DNA from: Thalassospira sp. MCCC 1A01428
GTDB taxonomy: Bacteria > Pseudomonadota > Alphaproteobacteria > Rhodospirillales > Thalassospiraceae
Length of the DNA: 64,000 nt
Assembly: GCF_002115825.1 (NCBI RefSeq)
Contig: NZ_JFJZ01000008.1
Location: 121,650-185,649 of the forward strand
Direction: 5' to 3'
The notes below the pieces were generated by a model. It was given only the letters and a program-made list of their open reading frames with translations. It made no database searches and was not told where the DNA came from. Numbering within the stretch: position 1 is the stretch's first letter; each line of letters begins with the position of its first letter. Of this stretch, positions 26,712 through 36,663 are shown one piece after another. Position numbers and translations under genes: made by a program.

Positions 26712-28805
26712 CTAAGCCGAAGTTTTTTCAGGGCTTTCTGCCCCGATCAAATGCTGCCCGGCCATAATCTGGTCCAGCGGCTTTACCGGCCACGACAAAA
26801 TCTTGAGCTTCTCTTCCTTTGTCAGCGCCTCAACCCCCAAACGGGCCAGTTTTTCATAGATAATGCCCACTTCAATCTGGGTACGGCGATCAGGCTTGCG
26901 GGCAGGCAACAACGCACTGTGCAGGGCATTGGCATAAGGATCTTCGATCAATTGCAGCAATCCGTCGCGCACATCGTCGCCCGGGTGGTCATCCATCAGT
27001 CGATATAACGATGCCAGTTCTTCGGGCGTTGCGGTTTCTTCAGGGGTCAGAAACAGCTTAAATTTGCGCGCCTTTTGCCCCAGCCACAACAGGCTGGACC
27101 AATGCGTTAACCAGGGCGACAAAACCAGCCCGGCCAGAATAGGCGTTAACCACCAGAAAAACGCACTATCGACGTAAAGCGCAATCGCGCCCCAAACCAG
27201 ACCAACAATAATAATGCCGATATGGGTTTTGACAGCCGCCATAAACGGCACACCGGTATCGTCACGTTCCTGCGCATCCCAGCCAACCTGGTTCCCGGTT
27301 AAAACCGAAAACACAAACCGCGAATGCAGGGTCATCATAATTGGCGCCTGAAGTGCGGAATAAACCATTTCCAAAAGGCCGCTTAACAACACGGCGGCCC
27401 CGCCATATTTGCGCCGGTCCCGGCCCAAAAACACCATGAACACCGAAATCACCTTGGGTACAATCAACATGCCAATGGTGAAAACCAGCAACACCACCAT
27501 TTCCATCGACCGGTCAACCGGCCATTGCGGAAACATCGTGAACTGCCCCGGGAAAAAGCTATAGGTCAGGCGCGAATTTTGCAGTGTTGCAATGGTCGAA
27601 CTTAACAGCAGCAAAAACCACAATGGCGAGGACAGAAAGCTCATCACCCCCATAAAGAAATGCAGGCGCGACAGCGGCAAAAAGCCCGGCGCGAAGAAAA
27701 GCCGTGCATGTTGCATGTTGCCCTGGCACCAGCGCCGGTCGCGTACGGCAAAATCAATCAGGTTTGGCGGTAACTCTTCCCAACTGCCTTCCAGCTGCGG
27801 GATCAGCCATACCCGCCAACCGGCCTTACGCATAAAGGCGGCCTCGACAAAGTCGTGACTTAAAATATGGCCGCCCATCGGCGGCTTACCCGACAAAACC
27901 GGCAAGCCACAACAATCGATAAAGGCCTGCACCCGGATAATGGCATTATGGCCCCAATAGTTGGAACTGCCCATGCACCAAAACGCCAGCCCGGCCGACA
28001 TGGTGGGGCCGTGAACCCGCGAAATGAACTGCAAAATACGGGCAAAAAGGGTGGACCGCCCCGTTGGCTGCGGCGGACTTTGAATAATGCCCGAGTCCGG
28101 GTTGTTTTCCATCAGGTAAGCCATATTCACCATGGCCTCGCCCGACATCACGCTATCGGCATCAAACACAATCATATGATCATAGTTCGATGCATAGGTT
28201 TCGCAGAATTCCTTAAGATTGCCCGATTTACGTTCGGTATTCTCCGAGCGACGACGGAAGAATATTTTTCCGCGCGCATTTAGTTCCGCACAGGTACGCG
28301 ACCATGCCATTTCCTCGGCAATCCAGATATCAGGATCGCGGGTGTCAGACAGAACAAAAAAATCAAAGGCATCAATTTCGCCCGTGGCGACCAGGCTTTC
28401 ATAACTGGCGCGCAAACCGGCAAAAACCCGGTCCGGGCTTTCATTATAAACCGGAATAACCACCACGTTTTTTGATTTCAGCTTACCTTTGCGGTTAATC
28501 GGCTTCATCCGGCGCAAGGTGATGGCATCAATGCTAAAGGCGCGCAGGAAAATACCGACAACCCCGGTATAAAATGACAACGCGATCCAGGCGAAGTTAA
28601 TGGTGAAAAACGTAATCACCACCATTTCCATCGCCGTTAACTGGTCAGCGCCCAAAACATCCGACATCAACCACGCGGCGTAAAACGTGGTTACCAGGGC
28701 TGCACCAAACAAAAATATGCGCCGCACCACCGACGATGGCCCGGCAAGCTTAACGGCCGGGTCAAGTTCTTCTGGGGTACGGGGCATCGCCGGGCTGTCG
28801 GTCAT
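26712..28805 (-). CDS. opgH: Osmoregulated periplasmic glucan glucosyltransferase
   Basis: Inner-membrane GT2-family glucosyltransferase (MdoH/OpgH), 697 residues, making the beta-glucan backbone from UDP-glucose and passing it to the periplasm. There are two N-terminal helices (about 25-85), a cytoplasmic catalytic domain with VVIPVYNESPDRV, DADSVMSGE and RDRRWCQGN, and about five C-terminal helices. Length is slightly below the E. coli enzyme (about 850) owing to shorter ends. AGGAAC precedes the ATG. It follows opgG by 73 bases in one operon. Confidence 0.93.
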   Translation of the reverse strand: MTDSPAMPRTPEELDPAVKLAGPSSVVRRIFLFGAALVTTFYAAWLMSDVLGADQLTAMEMVVITFFTINFAWIALSFYTGVVGIFLRAFSIDAITLRRMKPINRKGKLKSKNVVVIPVYNESPDRVFAGLRASYESLVATGEIDAFDFFVLSDTRDPDIWIAEEMAWSRTCAELNARGKIFFRRRSENTERKSGNLKEFCETYASNYDHMIVFDADSVMSGEAMVNMAYLMENNPDSGIIQSPPQPTGRSTLFARILQFISRVHGPTMSAGLAFWCMGSSNYWGHNAIIRVQAFIDCCGLPVLSGKPPMGGHILSHDFVEAAFMRKAGWRVWLIPQLEGSWEELPPNLIDFAVRDRRWCQGNMQHARLFFAPGFLPLSRLHFFMGVMSFLSSPLWFLLLLSSTIATLQNSRLTYSFFPGQFTMFPQWPVDRSMEMVVLLVFTIGMLIVPKVISVFMVFLGRDRRKYGGAAVLLSGLLEMVYSALQAPIMMTLHSRFVFSVLTGNQVGWDAQERDDTGVPFMAAVKTHIGIIIVGLVWGAIALYVDSAFFWWLTPILAGLVLSPWLTHWSSLLWLGQKARKFKLFLTPEETATPEELASLYRLMDDHPGDDVRDGLLQLIEDPYANALHSALLPARKPDRRTQIEVGIIYEKLARLGVEALTKEEKLKILSWPVKPLDQIMAGQHLIGAESPEKTSA

Positions 28806-28878
28806 TAATTTTGTTCCTGAGCAGAAAGGGCTGTTTGGAAATTACACACATAAAAATTCGGGCAGGCCGAACGCCGCG

Positions 28879-30912
28879 TTAAAATGCCCACGGCATCGTC
28901 CAGGTTTCGCTAATGACGCGATCCTTGTAATGCAGAAAAGCCCGCAGGTTTGATGTTGGTGTTTCACCCGTCCCGGCCAGATCAAACGTCATCCGCACGC
29001 CGCCATTCTCCGCATCTTTTTCCACCCGGATATTGCTGACATTGGCATTCGATGCACTGACATCGGCCTGAAGACTGGCAATATCATCCATATAATAATC
29101 CAGGTCGCCACCACGGAAATTCAGAATAAAGCGGTGAATACCACCATTATCCTCGTCCCCGCCGGGGATTGGCGCAATACGTGTATCAAGTGCGCGTGCC
29201 ATGCCATGCAATTCGCGACCATCGCTCATGGCGGTTAGATCATAGGAAATTTGCAGTTCATCGCCTGCTTTTGGCTTGGTGTCCGGCACCCAGAAGGCAA
29301 CGATGTTTTCGTTGGTTTCATCGGGCGAGGGAATTTCAACAAGTTCCACATGGCCCTTGCCCCAATCCCCTTTCGGCGTAATCCAGTAACCGGGGCGTTT
29401 TTCAAAATGTGCGCCGGCATCCTGATAATGGTCAAAATTGCGATCACGCTGCATCAGGCCAAATCCACGCGGGTTCTGATCCAGAAACGAGCTGATCTGC
29501 AAATTTTTGGGGTTATCAAGCGGCCGCCACAACCATTCACCCTGGCCATTATGAATCAGCAAGCCATCGCTATTATGCACTTCGTTGCGATAATCATCAA
29601 AATGGCGGCGTTTTTGCTCGCCAAACAGGAACATGCTGCTCAGCGGGGCAATCCCCAGTTTTTGAATTTGATCGCGGAAAAACAATGTCGCCTTGATCGA
29701 CGAAACAGTCCGTTCACCCGGGAAAATATCAAATTGATAGGCGCCGGTCACACGCGCACTGTCTAGCAACGCATAAACCGTAACCTTGCCCCAGGGGTCG
29801 GTCGGCTGTTCAACCCAAAATTCACGAAATACCGGAAATTCCTCGCCCGACGGCCCCGCCAGATCAATAGCAAGGGCACGCGCCAACTGGCCGCGCACCT
29901 GATCACGGCCCATAACACGGAAATAACTGGCCCCTAAAAAAGATGCCAGTTCTTCATTACTTTTAACCGAGTCGAGCGGATATTTAAGGCGGAACCCGGC
30001 ATAGCCCTGCGCCCCGACATTATTATCGGAAAGGCCCGTATCGGCAAAATCAAACAGACTGGATGAATAGGGAACCGGCTGCGTTTTACCATCCCTGATC
30101 AGATTAATGCCAACCGGCACATCATACATATAACCAGGATGATACAGCTCCATCGAAAAACCGGTGGCGGAATCCTTTAAAAATGCCTGATCTGCCTTGA
30201 ATTTGATTTTGGCATATTGTGCCGCATCCAGATCGGCCAGCGCACCGGGCAATTCACGGTGCGGATTTTCAAACGGCTTTTTTGCCAGTTCACGCGCGCG
30301 ATCAATGACCAGGTCCGGACTAAACGGCGGTTTCTGGTCAGCATTGGCCGCCTGGGCATTGTTATCACCGGCCTTCGCCGCATCACCCGTATTAACGGCA
30401 TCATTTGCAGCATCCGCACCCGGCGTTTGCGCATTTTCGCCTGCGGCAGAACCCTCAGCGCTGGCCCCGCCATCCGTTGCCGGGGCGGATTCGCCATTTC
30501 CGGTATCGGTTTTTGGCTCGTCACCACCGGCATTGCCCGTGGCCTGCGCCTGCTCGGCCGTCGGGGAATTATTGGCATTTGCCGTCGCTGCCGCATTATC
30601 CGCGGCTGGCGCTTTGCCGGTTCCATCATTAGCCGCGTCTTGCGTCTCGGCCACAGGCACGGCTGATTGTGGTGCCGCGCCATCCGTGCCGCCACTATCG
30701 GTGGCAGCTAACGGTTCATTCTTTGCCGGGGCCGGGGCAGCAGCCTGCTTTGTTGCAGCGCCCGCCTTGCTATTTGCGGCCAAACCCGGTTGCGCCCCAA
30801 GGCACAACGCGGCAATAACAAACGCGGAAACCATCCCCATCCGGGAAACAGAAAAGCCTTTCCGTGCGACACGCTGCTGGTCAACCTGCTGGCAAATTTG
30901 CATTTTTTTCAC
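28879..30912 (-). CDS. opgG: Periplasmic glucan biosynthesis protein with a long Ala-rich linker
   Basis: OpgG/MdoG family, about 677 residues, needed for periplasmic glucan assembly. The C-terminal 480 residues carry the family domain from PPFSPDLVIDRARELAKKPFENP through to the end. After a signal-like helix (MGMVSAFVIAALCLGAQPGLA) comes about 150 residues (47-195) almost only of Ala, Asn, Gly, Asp, Thr, Pro and Glu, absent from standard OpgG of about 510 residues. GTG 30912 is chosen because AAAGG stands seven bases ahead; ATG 30903 is also possible, and the open frame to 30993 has no support. The linker may span the periplasm. Confidence 0.88.
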   Translation of the reverse strand: MKKMQICQQVDQQRVARKGFSVSRMGMVSAFVIAALCLGAQPGLAANSKAGAATKQAAAPAPAKNEPLAATDSGGTDGAAPQSAVPVAETQDAANDGTGKAPAADNAAATANANNSPTAEQAQATGNAGGDEPKTDTGNGESAPATDGGASAEGSAAGENAQTPGADAANDAVNTGDAAKAGDNNAQAANADQKPPFSPDLVIDRARELAKKPFENPHRELPGALADLDAAQYAKIKFKADQAFLKDSATGFSMELYHPGYMYDVPVGINLIRDGKTQPVPYSSSLFDFADTGLSDNNVGAQGYAGFRLKYPLDSVKSNEELASFLGASYFRVMGRDQVRGQLARALAIDLAGPSGEEFPVFREFWVEQPTDPWGKVTVYALLDSARVTGAYQFDIFPGERTVSSIKATLFFRDQIQKLGIAPLSSMFLFGEQKRRHFDDYRNEVHNSDGLLIHNGQGEWLWRPLDNPKNLQISSFLDQNPRGFGLMQRDRNFDHYQDAGAHFEKRPGYWITPKGDWGKGHVELVEIPSPDETNENIVAFWVPDTKPKAGDELQISYDLTAMSDGRELHGMARALDTRIAPIPGGDEDNGGIHRFILNFRGGDLDYYMDDIASLQADVSASNANVSNIRVEKDAENGGVRMTFDLAGTGETPTSNLRAFLHYKDRVISETWTMPWAF

Positions 30913-31692
30913 GCCGAAACCTTTGTTTGAATGCCTTGCGGGCTTTTGCACGATGAACGGGGCAGCAATGTGACAGCATGGAACAATCATCAACGACGCC
31001 CCCGCCCGGTCGATCTTGCCTATACGGATTTAGGCCCTGTTTAAGGTCTTGAAAAGCCAGTTTTTCGCATGTTCAACGCAGGGGCGATGGGAATGTTTCC
31101 ACAAACCGTGCCAGAAGCATGAAAAACCTTTGATTTTTTGAAATTGTGCGTCGCAATAAATTCACCAGAATTATGCCTGCCCGGCATCGTCGCCCGGTAA
31201 AGTCCCTCTCAAATTCAGTGCAATTTTTGTTGAAAAACAAGGCTTCCATGGGAAGGAAACCGTCATTTCACGGTTATTACCAGCCCACACATAAAGCCGA
31301 CCTCCCCAAAACGGTGCTTTATTTTGCAAAGCAACAAAACCCTGAATTGCAATTTTGATTCACCGATACAATCGTGTTTAATTTTAACGATCTATACTTG
31401 GGTATGGATGCGATTTTAATAAAAAAAACCAGTGCGAACCGAGTCCGCACCGTTCTTACACCACCGATTATGCCAAATCCCGAAAACCGGGACCAATCAT
31501 CGGGCCGTTATCTGGCAGGCAAACCTACTTCCTGATACACACAAAACTATGCGCCCGTGGCTATGCAACCGCCCCGATAAACAGGTCTTGCCAGCATAAA
31601 CATCAATTATGCAAAAATCGGCTCCCCGAATATATGCCTCCCCCTCGCCCTGTATTGAGGTCCGGCAATCGACATACCGCCACGGTTTATTT
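30913..31692. other. Gene-poor region upstream of opgG
   Basis: 780 bases without a convincing gene. The opgG promoter should lie at its left end. A 70-residue plus frame at 31146-31358 has no ribosome site and no recognisable sequence. One minus-strand terminator-like hairpin is listed separately. The stretch is AT-rich around 31320-31430. Confidence 0.5.
31418..31452 (-). terminator. Terminator-like hairpin past the racemase gene
   Basis: On the minus strand a 7-pair stem with one G-T pair around GTGCG...CGCAC, followed by TGG and eight T. It lies about 240 bases beyond the racemase stop, so it may end that operon or a separate small RNA. Confidence 0.55.
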
Positions 31693-32439
31693 TCAAATCA
31701 GGGGTAACGGAGCAAACTCACCAAACATCCCATGATATGATTTTGCCGGAGGCTGGCCATAGGTACTGTGTTTGCTGGTAAAAAGCTTCAAGGCTGCCAT
31801 GCCTTCAATCATTTTAATTGCGGCCTGTACCCCGTCAATCACCGGCACACCCAGGTCATTTTTTAAGCGATCCGCAATGTCGGTCATGCCGGCACAGCCC
31901 AGTACAATCGCCTCGGCACCGTCGCTTTGCAAACTTTTGCGCGCGGCATCATGTAAGGCGGTATAGGCGATTTCGGCCTGCGATCCTTCAAAATCAAGGG
32001 TCCGCACCCCGGCTGCACGCACCACACAATCGCGATCCGCGCCATATTTACGCACCAGATGTTCCAGCGGGCGCACAGAAACCGCCATCGGTGTCACAAT
32101 CGCATAACGCCCGGCAAGGGCCTGGGCAAAGCGCACCGCCCCTTCACACAGCCCCATCACGGGGGCGGTAGTCAAACATCGGGCGGCATCAACGCCGGTA
32201 TCGTCAAAACAGGCCACGACATAACCTTCAATCCCGGTGGGGTCGATCTCGCGGATAACCGATAACAGCCCCACGCTGGCAAAGGCTTCGTCATAATAAC
32301 CTTCAATGCTATCGGGGCCAAAGCGTGGGTTCAGGGCCAGAATTTCGTTATGTGGAAAGGCAATTTTGCAGGCCTGCTCGCGTATTTTATTGGTAAACCC
32401 CGCCGACATGTTGGGGTTGATGATGGCTATTTTTGACAT
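31693..32439 (-). CDS. Asp/Glu/hydantoin racemase family protein
   Basis: Cofactor-independent racemase of 248 residues, HyuE-like. The two-thiol mechanism is supported by Cys in VVACFDDTGVDAARC near residue 76 and Cys in IVLGCAGMTDI near 184. Such enzymes racemise hydantoins, aspartate, glutamate or malate derivatives. It ends the ABC importer operon, 10 bases after the second permease. The neighbouring gene set suggests that it acts on the imported compound. Which compound is not known. Confidence 0.85.
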   Translation of the reverse strand: MSKIAIINPNMSAGFTNKIREQACKIAFPHNEILALNPRFGPDSIEGYYDEAFASVGLLSVIREIDPTGIEGYVVACFDDTGVDAARCLTTAPVMGLCEGAVRFAQALAGRYAIVTPMAVSVRPLEHLVRKYGADRDCVVRAAGVRTLDFEGSQAEIAYTALHDAARKSLQSDGAEAIVLGCAGMTDIADRLKNDLGVPVIDGVQAAIKMIEGMAALKLFTSKHSTYGQPPAKSYHGMFGEFAPLPLI

Positions 32440-32449
32440 CTTAGCGGCC

Positions 32450-33274
32450 TCACCCTATCGCCTTGCGACGGCGCAACAATAAAACCGCCCCAAATGCCAA
32501 ACCAATGATGACAAAGGAAAATACGGTGGTTAACGTGCCCAGCGCATAAAGAACCGGCGTTGTGACATTTGTGGTCATGCCATAAATTTCCAATGGCAAG
32601 GTATTTAGCGAACCAGCCGTCATCAGGGTGCGGGCAAACTCATCGTAAGACAGGGTAAAAGAAAACATCGCCACGCCGATCAGGCTGGGGGCCACCATCG
32701 GCAACACCACATGGCGAATGGTTTGCCAGTTCGACGCCCCCAAATCGCGGGCGGCTTCCTCGAACGAGGGATCAAACCGGTTAAACACCGCAAACATGAT
32801 CAAAAGGCCAAACGGGAATGTCCAGGTCAAATGGGCACCAAGGCCGGAACTGTACCAATGCGGCTGGATCTGAAAAATATTGAACAGCAGGCCAATGCCC
32901 AGCGAAATCAATATCGAAGGGACAATCAAACTGGCAATGGCAAGGTAAAAAACAAAGGTGTCACCGCGAAAGCGCCGCCGAAATGCCAGCCCCGCCATAA
33001 AGGATACGACAACTGTTACCACCATAACAATTGCGCCAAGTTTCAATGACCGCAGAAAAGACCCGCCAAAGTCGCCCACTGCCTGTTGCTGAAACAGGTT
33101 AACAAACCAGTGAAACGAAAATCCGTTCATCGGGAATGTCAGCCCGCCATTTTCGCCCTGAAAAGACAGGATAAAAATGGTCAGCATCGGCCCATATAAA
33201 AACAGCACAAACAGGGCAAAAAATGCGGCAAGGATATAAAAGGCCGTGGGCCGTTTTTCGCGGGTTCTGACCAT
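32450..33274 (-). CDS. ABC importer permease, PotC-like
   Basis: Inner-membrane subunit of 274 residues with about six helices. The EAA loop reads FEEAARDLGASNWQTIRHVVLPMVAPSLIG (about 175-205), as in the polyamine/opine subfamily. Together with the gene behind it forms the channel. One base separates it from the partner permease stop, and it is followed after 10 bases by the racemase gene. Confidence 0.9.
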   Translation of the reverse strand: MVRTREKRPTAFYILAAFFALFVLFLYGPMLTIFILSFQGENGGLTFPMNGFSFHWFVNLFQQQAVGDFGGSFLRSLKLGAIVMVVTVVVSFMAGLAFRRRFRGDTFVFYLAIASLIVPSILISLGIGLLFNIFQIQPHWYSSGLGAHLTWTFPFGLLIMFAVFNRFDPSFEEAARDLGASNWQTIRHVVLPMVAPSLIGVAMFSFTLSYDEFARTLMTAGSLNTLPLEIYGMTTNVTTPVLYALGTLTTVFSFVIIGLAFGAVLLLRRRKAIG

Positions 33275-33275
33275 G

Positions 33276-34133
33276 TTAAAGCTCCTTGCGAATATCGACG
33301 AGGCGCAAAAGGGCGGTGACGATCAGCAAAACCGTAATCAGCAACACAACCGCACTGGCCGCTGCCGCCGGATATTGCAACAGCCCGATCTCATTGGAAA
33401 TTTGTAACCCGACCGAGGCACTTTGCCCGCCGCTCATTAGTCGCACGGTAATGAAATCGCCCATCACCACCGTAATGACGAAAATGGAGCCAATGGCGAT
33501 GCCCGGTTTGGAAAGCGGTACAATAATATGACGCAGCGTTGCCCAGCCACTGGCACCGTTATCGCGCGCGGCCTCGATCAATGACCGGTCAATGCGCATC
33601 ATCGAATTGAAAATCGGCACCACCATGAACAGCGTATATAAATGCACATCGGCCAGCACCACCGCGAAATCGGAAAACAGTAAAAACTCAAGTGGTTCGT
33701 GAATAATGCCGGTCCCCATCAATGCCTGATTAAGCAAGCCATTGCGTCCCAAAAACGGGATCCACGAAATCATGCGGATGATGTTTGAGGTCCAGAACGG
33801 GATGGTGCACACCATAAATAAAATGATCTGCCAGGTTAAACTGCGCACATGAAAGGCCAGAAAATAAGCCACGGTAAAACCGATACCCAGGGTAAAGGCC
33901 CAGGTCAGGGCGGCGTATTTGAACGTATTTAAATAGATTTGCCAGGTCACTGACGACCCCAGCAAGTAGCTGTAATTCTCAAAAATGAAATCAGGCAGGA
34001 TGCGGTATTCATCGTAATCCCAGAAACTGACCACAACGATGGTCAGCAATGGAATGACCAGAAAAATGGCAAACACCAGCGCCATAGGCGTGATCAGAAA
34101 ATAGGAACCGCGTTTGGAATTGGGTGCTGACAT
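33276..34133 (-). CDS. ABC importer permease, PotB-like
   Basis: Inner-membrane subunit of 285 residues with about six helices; EAA loop LIEAARDNGASGWATLRHIIVPLSKPGIAIG (about 185-215). First permease after the binding protein, 96 bases apart. PotB-type by order and sequence style; polyamines are one of several possible substrates of this family. Confidence 0.9.
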   Translation of the reverse strand: MSAPNSKRGSYFLITPMALVFAIFLVIPLLTIVVVSFWDYDEYRILPDFIFENYSYLLGSSVTWQIYLNTFKYAALTWAFTLGIGFTVAYFLAFHVRSLTWQIILFMVCTIPFWTSNIIRMISWIPFLGRNGLLNQALMGTGIIHEPLEFLLFSDFAVVLADVHLYTLFMVVPIFNSMMRIDRSLIEAARDNGASGWATLRHIIVPLSKPGIAIGSIFVITVVMGDFITVRLMSGGQSASVGLQISNEIGLLQYPAAAASAVVLLITVLLIVTALLRLVDIRKEL

Positions 34134-34229
34134 GCCATCCCGCCAAAATCAGAAATCGTGAAAAAGGTTCGCCGTCATGGGCGAAGTCCGGGCCGCCCTG
34201 GCAGCGACCCGGCCCAAATTTTCATCGCA

Positions 34230-35543
34230 TCAGGCAGCGATAAATTCGTTCCATTTACGAACCATGTGCTTGTTTTCATCCATAACGGAATTCCAGCACG
34301 CCACATGGCCCATACGTTCTTCGTAAGAACCGCCATCGCGCACGGCACCGGCCTTTTCCATAACCTTGCCTTCGGGGCTCATAATGTCGCCCTGCGCTTC
34401 CTTGCCTTCCATCCAGTATCCCCATTCATCATCGGACATGAATTTTTGGGCGGTTGCAGGGGCTGCACTGTAATAGCCCTGACGGTTAAGATACGCCCCA
34501 ACCCAGCCCGACAGATACCAGTTGATATATTCATAGGCCGCTTCCAGCTCGAGGCCCGACAGGTGCTTGGCCAAGCCAATGCCGCCCCCCCATGCCCGAT
34601 AACCTTCCTTAAGCGGCTGATATTTGCATTCGATGCCTTTGGACCGAACAGCGGCAATCGCGGGGGACCACATCGACTGGATCACAACTTCGCCCGACGC
34701 CATCAGATTGACCGACTCATCAAAGCTTTTCCAGAATGCGCGGAACTGCCCGGCCCGTTTGGCTTCGATCATCAGGGCAATGGTTTTATTGATTTCTTCC
34801 TGGGTCATATTGCCCTTGTCGCCATAGGTGATTTCACCCATTGCCTCGGAAACCATCGCCGCATCCATAATGCCAATCGCCGGAATATTCAGGATTGATG
34901 CCTTGCCTTTAAATTCCGGATTCAGCAATTCGGCCCAGCTATTGATCGGGCGCCCAATCAGATCGGGGCGAATACCCAGGGTATCTGCATTGTAAATCGT
35001 CGGAATCAGCGTCATCCACTGGGTCGGGGCGCTGGCAAAATCGGTGCTGTCCGGGCCTTCGACAAAGCCAACCTTGTGCGGGGCTGTGCCCTGGGCAATT
35101 TTGGAATCAGGCGTCAGCTTGCCGGTAATGAACAGCGGCGAGATTTTGTCGTAATTCTTGATCTTGGCAACGTCCATCGGCTGAAGCGTGCCGGCCGGGA
35201 AAACCTTTTTGCAAATCCAGTATTCAATATCGGCAATATCAAATGAATTGGGCTGGGTGACGGCGCGCTGGGCCACCGCATCGGAATCAAGGGCCGTCAT
35301 TTGCAGGGTAAAGCCCAGATCTTCCTTCACCTTGTCGGCAACGGCATTGATGTTGGAAACCCCGGTGCCAAACTGGCGCAAGGTCACATTTTTAATGTTC
35401 TGCGCCCAAATGGTGGGGAAACCTGTAATGGCTCCCGAACCAATCGCAACACCGGCCGTGGCTGCAGCCCCTTTAAGGAAACCGCGACGGGTAACATCCT
35501 TGCCTGGAAGAATGGACTTCAATTTGCTTTTTTCGGTCGTCAT
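34230..35543 (-). CDS. ABC importer binding protein with Tat signal, PotD-like
   Basis: Periplasmic binding protein of 437 residues. ATG 35543 has AGGAGC ahead and gives a twin-arginine signal (TRRGFLKGAAATAGVA), so it is probably exported folded. The mature part resembles PotD/type 2 binding proteins: WICKKVFPAGTLQPMD, TLGIRPDLIGRPINSWAELLNPEFKGK, and VVIQSMWSPAI. Polyamine or opine-like ligands are usual for the family. The gene lies 34 bases behind the ATPase gene. Confidence 0.88.
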   Translation of the reverse strand: MTTEKSKLKSILPGKDVTRRGFLKGAAATAGVAIGSGAITGFPTIWAQNIKNVTLRQFGTGVSNINAVADKVKEDLGFTLQMTALDSDAVAQRAVTQPNSFDIADIEYWICKKVFPAGTLQPMDVAKIKNYDKISPLFITGKLTPDSKIAQGTAPHKVGFVEGPDSTDFASAPTQWMTLIPTIYNADTLGIRPDLIGRPINSWAELLNPEFKGKASILNIPAIGIMDAAMVSEAMGEITYGDKGNMTQEEINKTIALMIEAKRAGQFRAFWKSFDESVNLMASGEVVIQSMWSPAIAAVRSKGIECKYQPLKEGYRAWGGGIGLAKHLSGLELEAAYEYINWYLSGWVGAYLNRQGYYSAAPATAQKFMSDDEWGYWMEGKEAQGDIMSPEGKVMEKAGAVRDGGSYEERMGHVACWNSVMDENKHMVRKWNEFIAA

Positions 35544-35577
35544 GTGAAGCTCCTGATAAAACGATGTTTTTTTGATT

Positions 35578-36663
35578 TCAGGCCAGAACATGTGCGTGTT
35601 CGGGTTCCCAATAGGCGATAAACTTTTCCTTCCTGCGCACAGGCGCACGCCGAAATTCGCTTTCGGTCTTCATAAGGGTGATGTCCTTGCCATCCATCGT
35701 GGTGGCAACGATCCGCACCCAAAGCCCCAAATATTCCACTGTGGTGATTTCAACCGGAATCTGGCTTTGCCCTGCCCCGGCGGGAATTTCCTGCGCCAGA
35801 CCAATCAGGTCGGTACGAATGGTAAATTCCAGGTCTTCGCCCGTCTTCGCATCCCCGTGAACCGGCAATACAAACTGGTCAGGGCCGCGCTCGATAATGG
35901 TGGTTGTGGCATCGGCCCGGGCGACCTTGCCTTTAAAAATGTTCTGCCCACCCATAAAATTGGCAATAAAGCGCGATTTGGGCCGGTTGAAAATTTCCTC
36001 CGGGCGACCCTTTTGGCGGATCACCCCGTCCTCCATCACCACCACCATGTCCGACAGGGCCAGGGCTTCGTCCTGGGCGTGAGTCACATGAACAAAGGTA
36101 ATGCCCAAATCCTGTTGCAGGCGGCGCAATTCATCACGCATCCGGGCGCGCAAAAACGGGTCCAGCGCCGACAAAGGTTCATCAAGCAGCAAAACTTCGG
36201 GCTGGGTGATCAGGGCGCGAGCGAGCGCAATGCGCTGTTGCTGCCCACCCGAAAGCTGGTCGGGCTTGCGATCTGCAAATTTTTCCATATGGACACGGGC
36301 CAGCATTTCGGTCGCACGTTCGGCCCGCTCCGCCGGGGAGACACCCTGCATACGCAGGCCGAACGCAACATTTTCAGCACAGCTCATGTGCGGAAACAGC
36401 GCGTAGTTCTGAAACATCATTGCCGTGCCACGTTTAACCGGTGGCAATTCCGTAACGTTGCGCTGCCCGATCAGCAGATCCCCCTCGCTGATCGCCTCGT
36501 GACCGGCTATCATGCGAAGGGTTGTTGTCTTGCCGCAGCCCGATGGACCGATCAGACAGCAATAAGCGCCAGCCGGAATTTTGAGATCGATCGATTTGAC
36601 TGCGATTGTACTGCCGTAATATTTACTGACAGCGATCAGCTCAATGGCCCCGTTACCCGTCAT
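35578..36663 (-). CDS. ABC importer ATPase, PotA-like
   Basis: ATP-binding subunit of 361 residues. Walker A GPSGCGKTTTL, Q-loop MMFQNYALFPHMS, signature LSGGQQQRIALARAL, Walker B EVLLLDEPLSALD and switch histidine VHVTHAQDEAL are intact. A C-terminal TOBE domain follows (about 270-355). ATG 36663 is preferred; the frame can be extended only to a TTG at 36699 inside the operator-like repeat. First gene of the five-gene importer-racemase operon, divergent from a GntR regulator. Confidence 0.9.
   Translation of the reverse strand: MTGNGAIELIAVSKYYGSTIAVKSIDLKIPAGAYCCLIGPSGCGKTTTLRMIAGHEAISEGDLLIGQRNVTELPPVKRGTAMMFQNYALFPHMSCAENVAFGLRMQGVSPAERAERATEMLARVHMEKFADRKPDQLSGGQQQRIALARALITQPEVLLLDEPLSALDPFLRARMRDELRRLQQDLGITFVHVTHAQDEALALSDMVVVMEDGVIRQKGRPEEIFNRPKSRFIANFMGGQNIFKGKVARADATTTIIERGPDQFVLPVHGDAKTGEDLEFTIRTDLIGLAQEIPAGAGQSQIPVEITTVEYLGLWVRIVATTMDGKDITLMKTESEFRRAPVRRKEKFIAYWEPEHAHVLA

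Noticed and set aside
31146..31358. Plus-strand frame of 70 codons upstream of the racemase stop
   Set aside because: No ribosome site, no recognisable sequence, in an AT-rich spacer.
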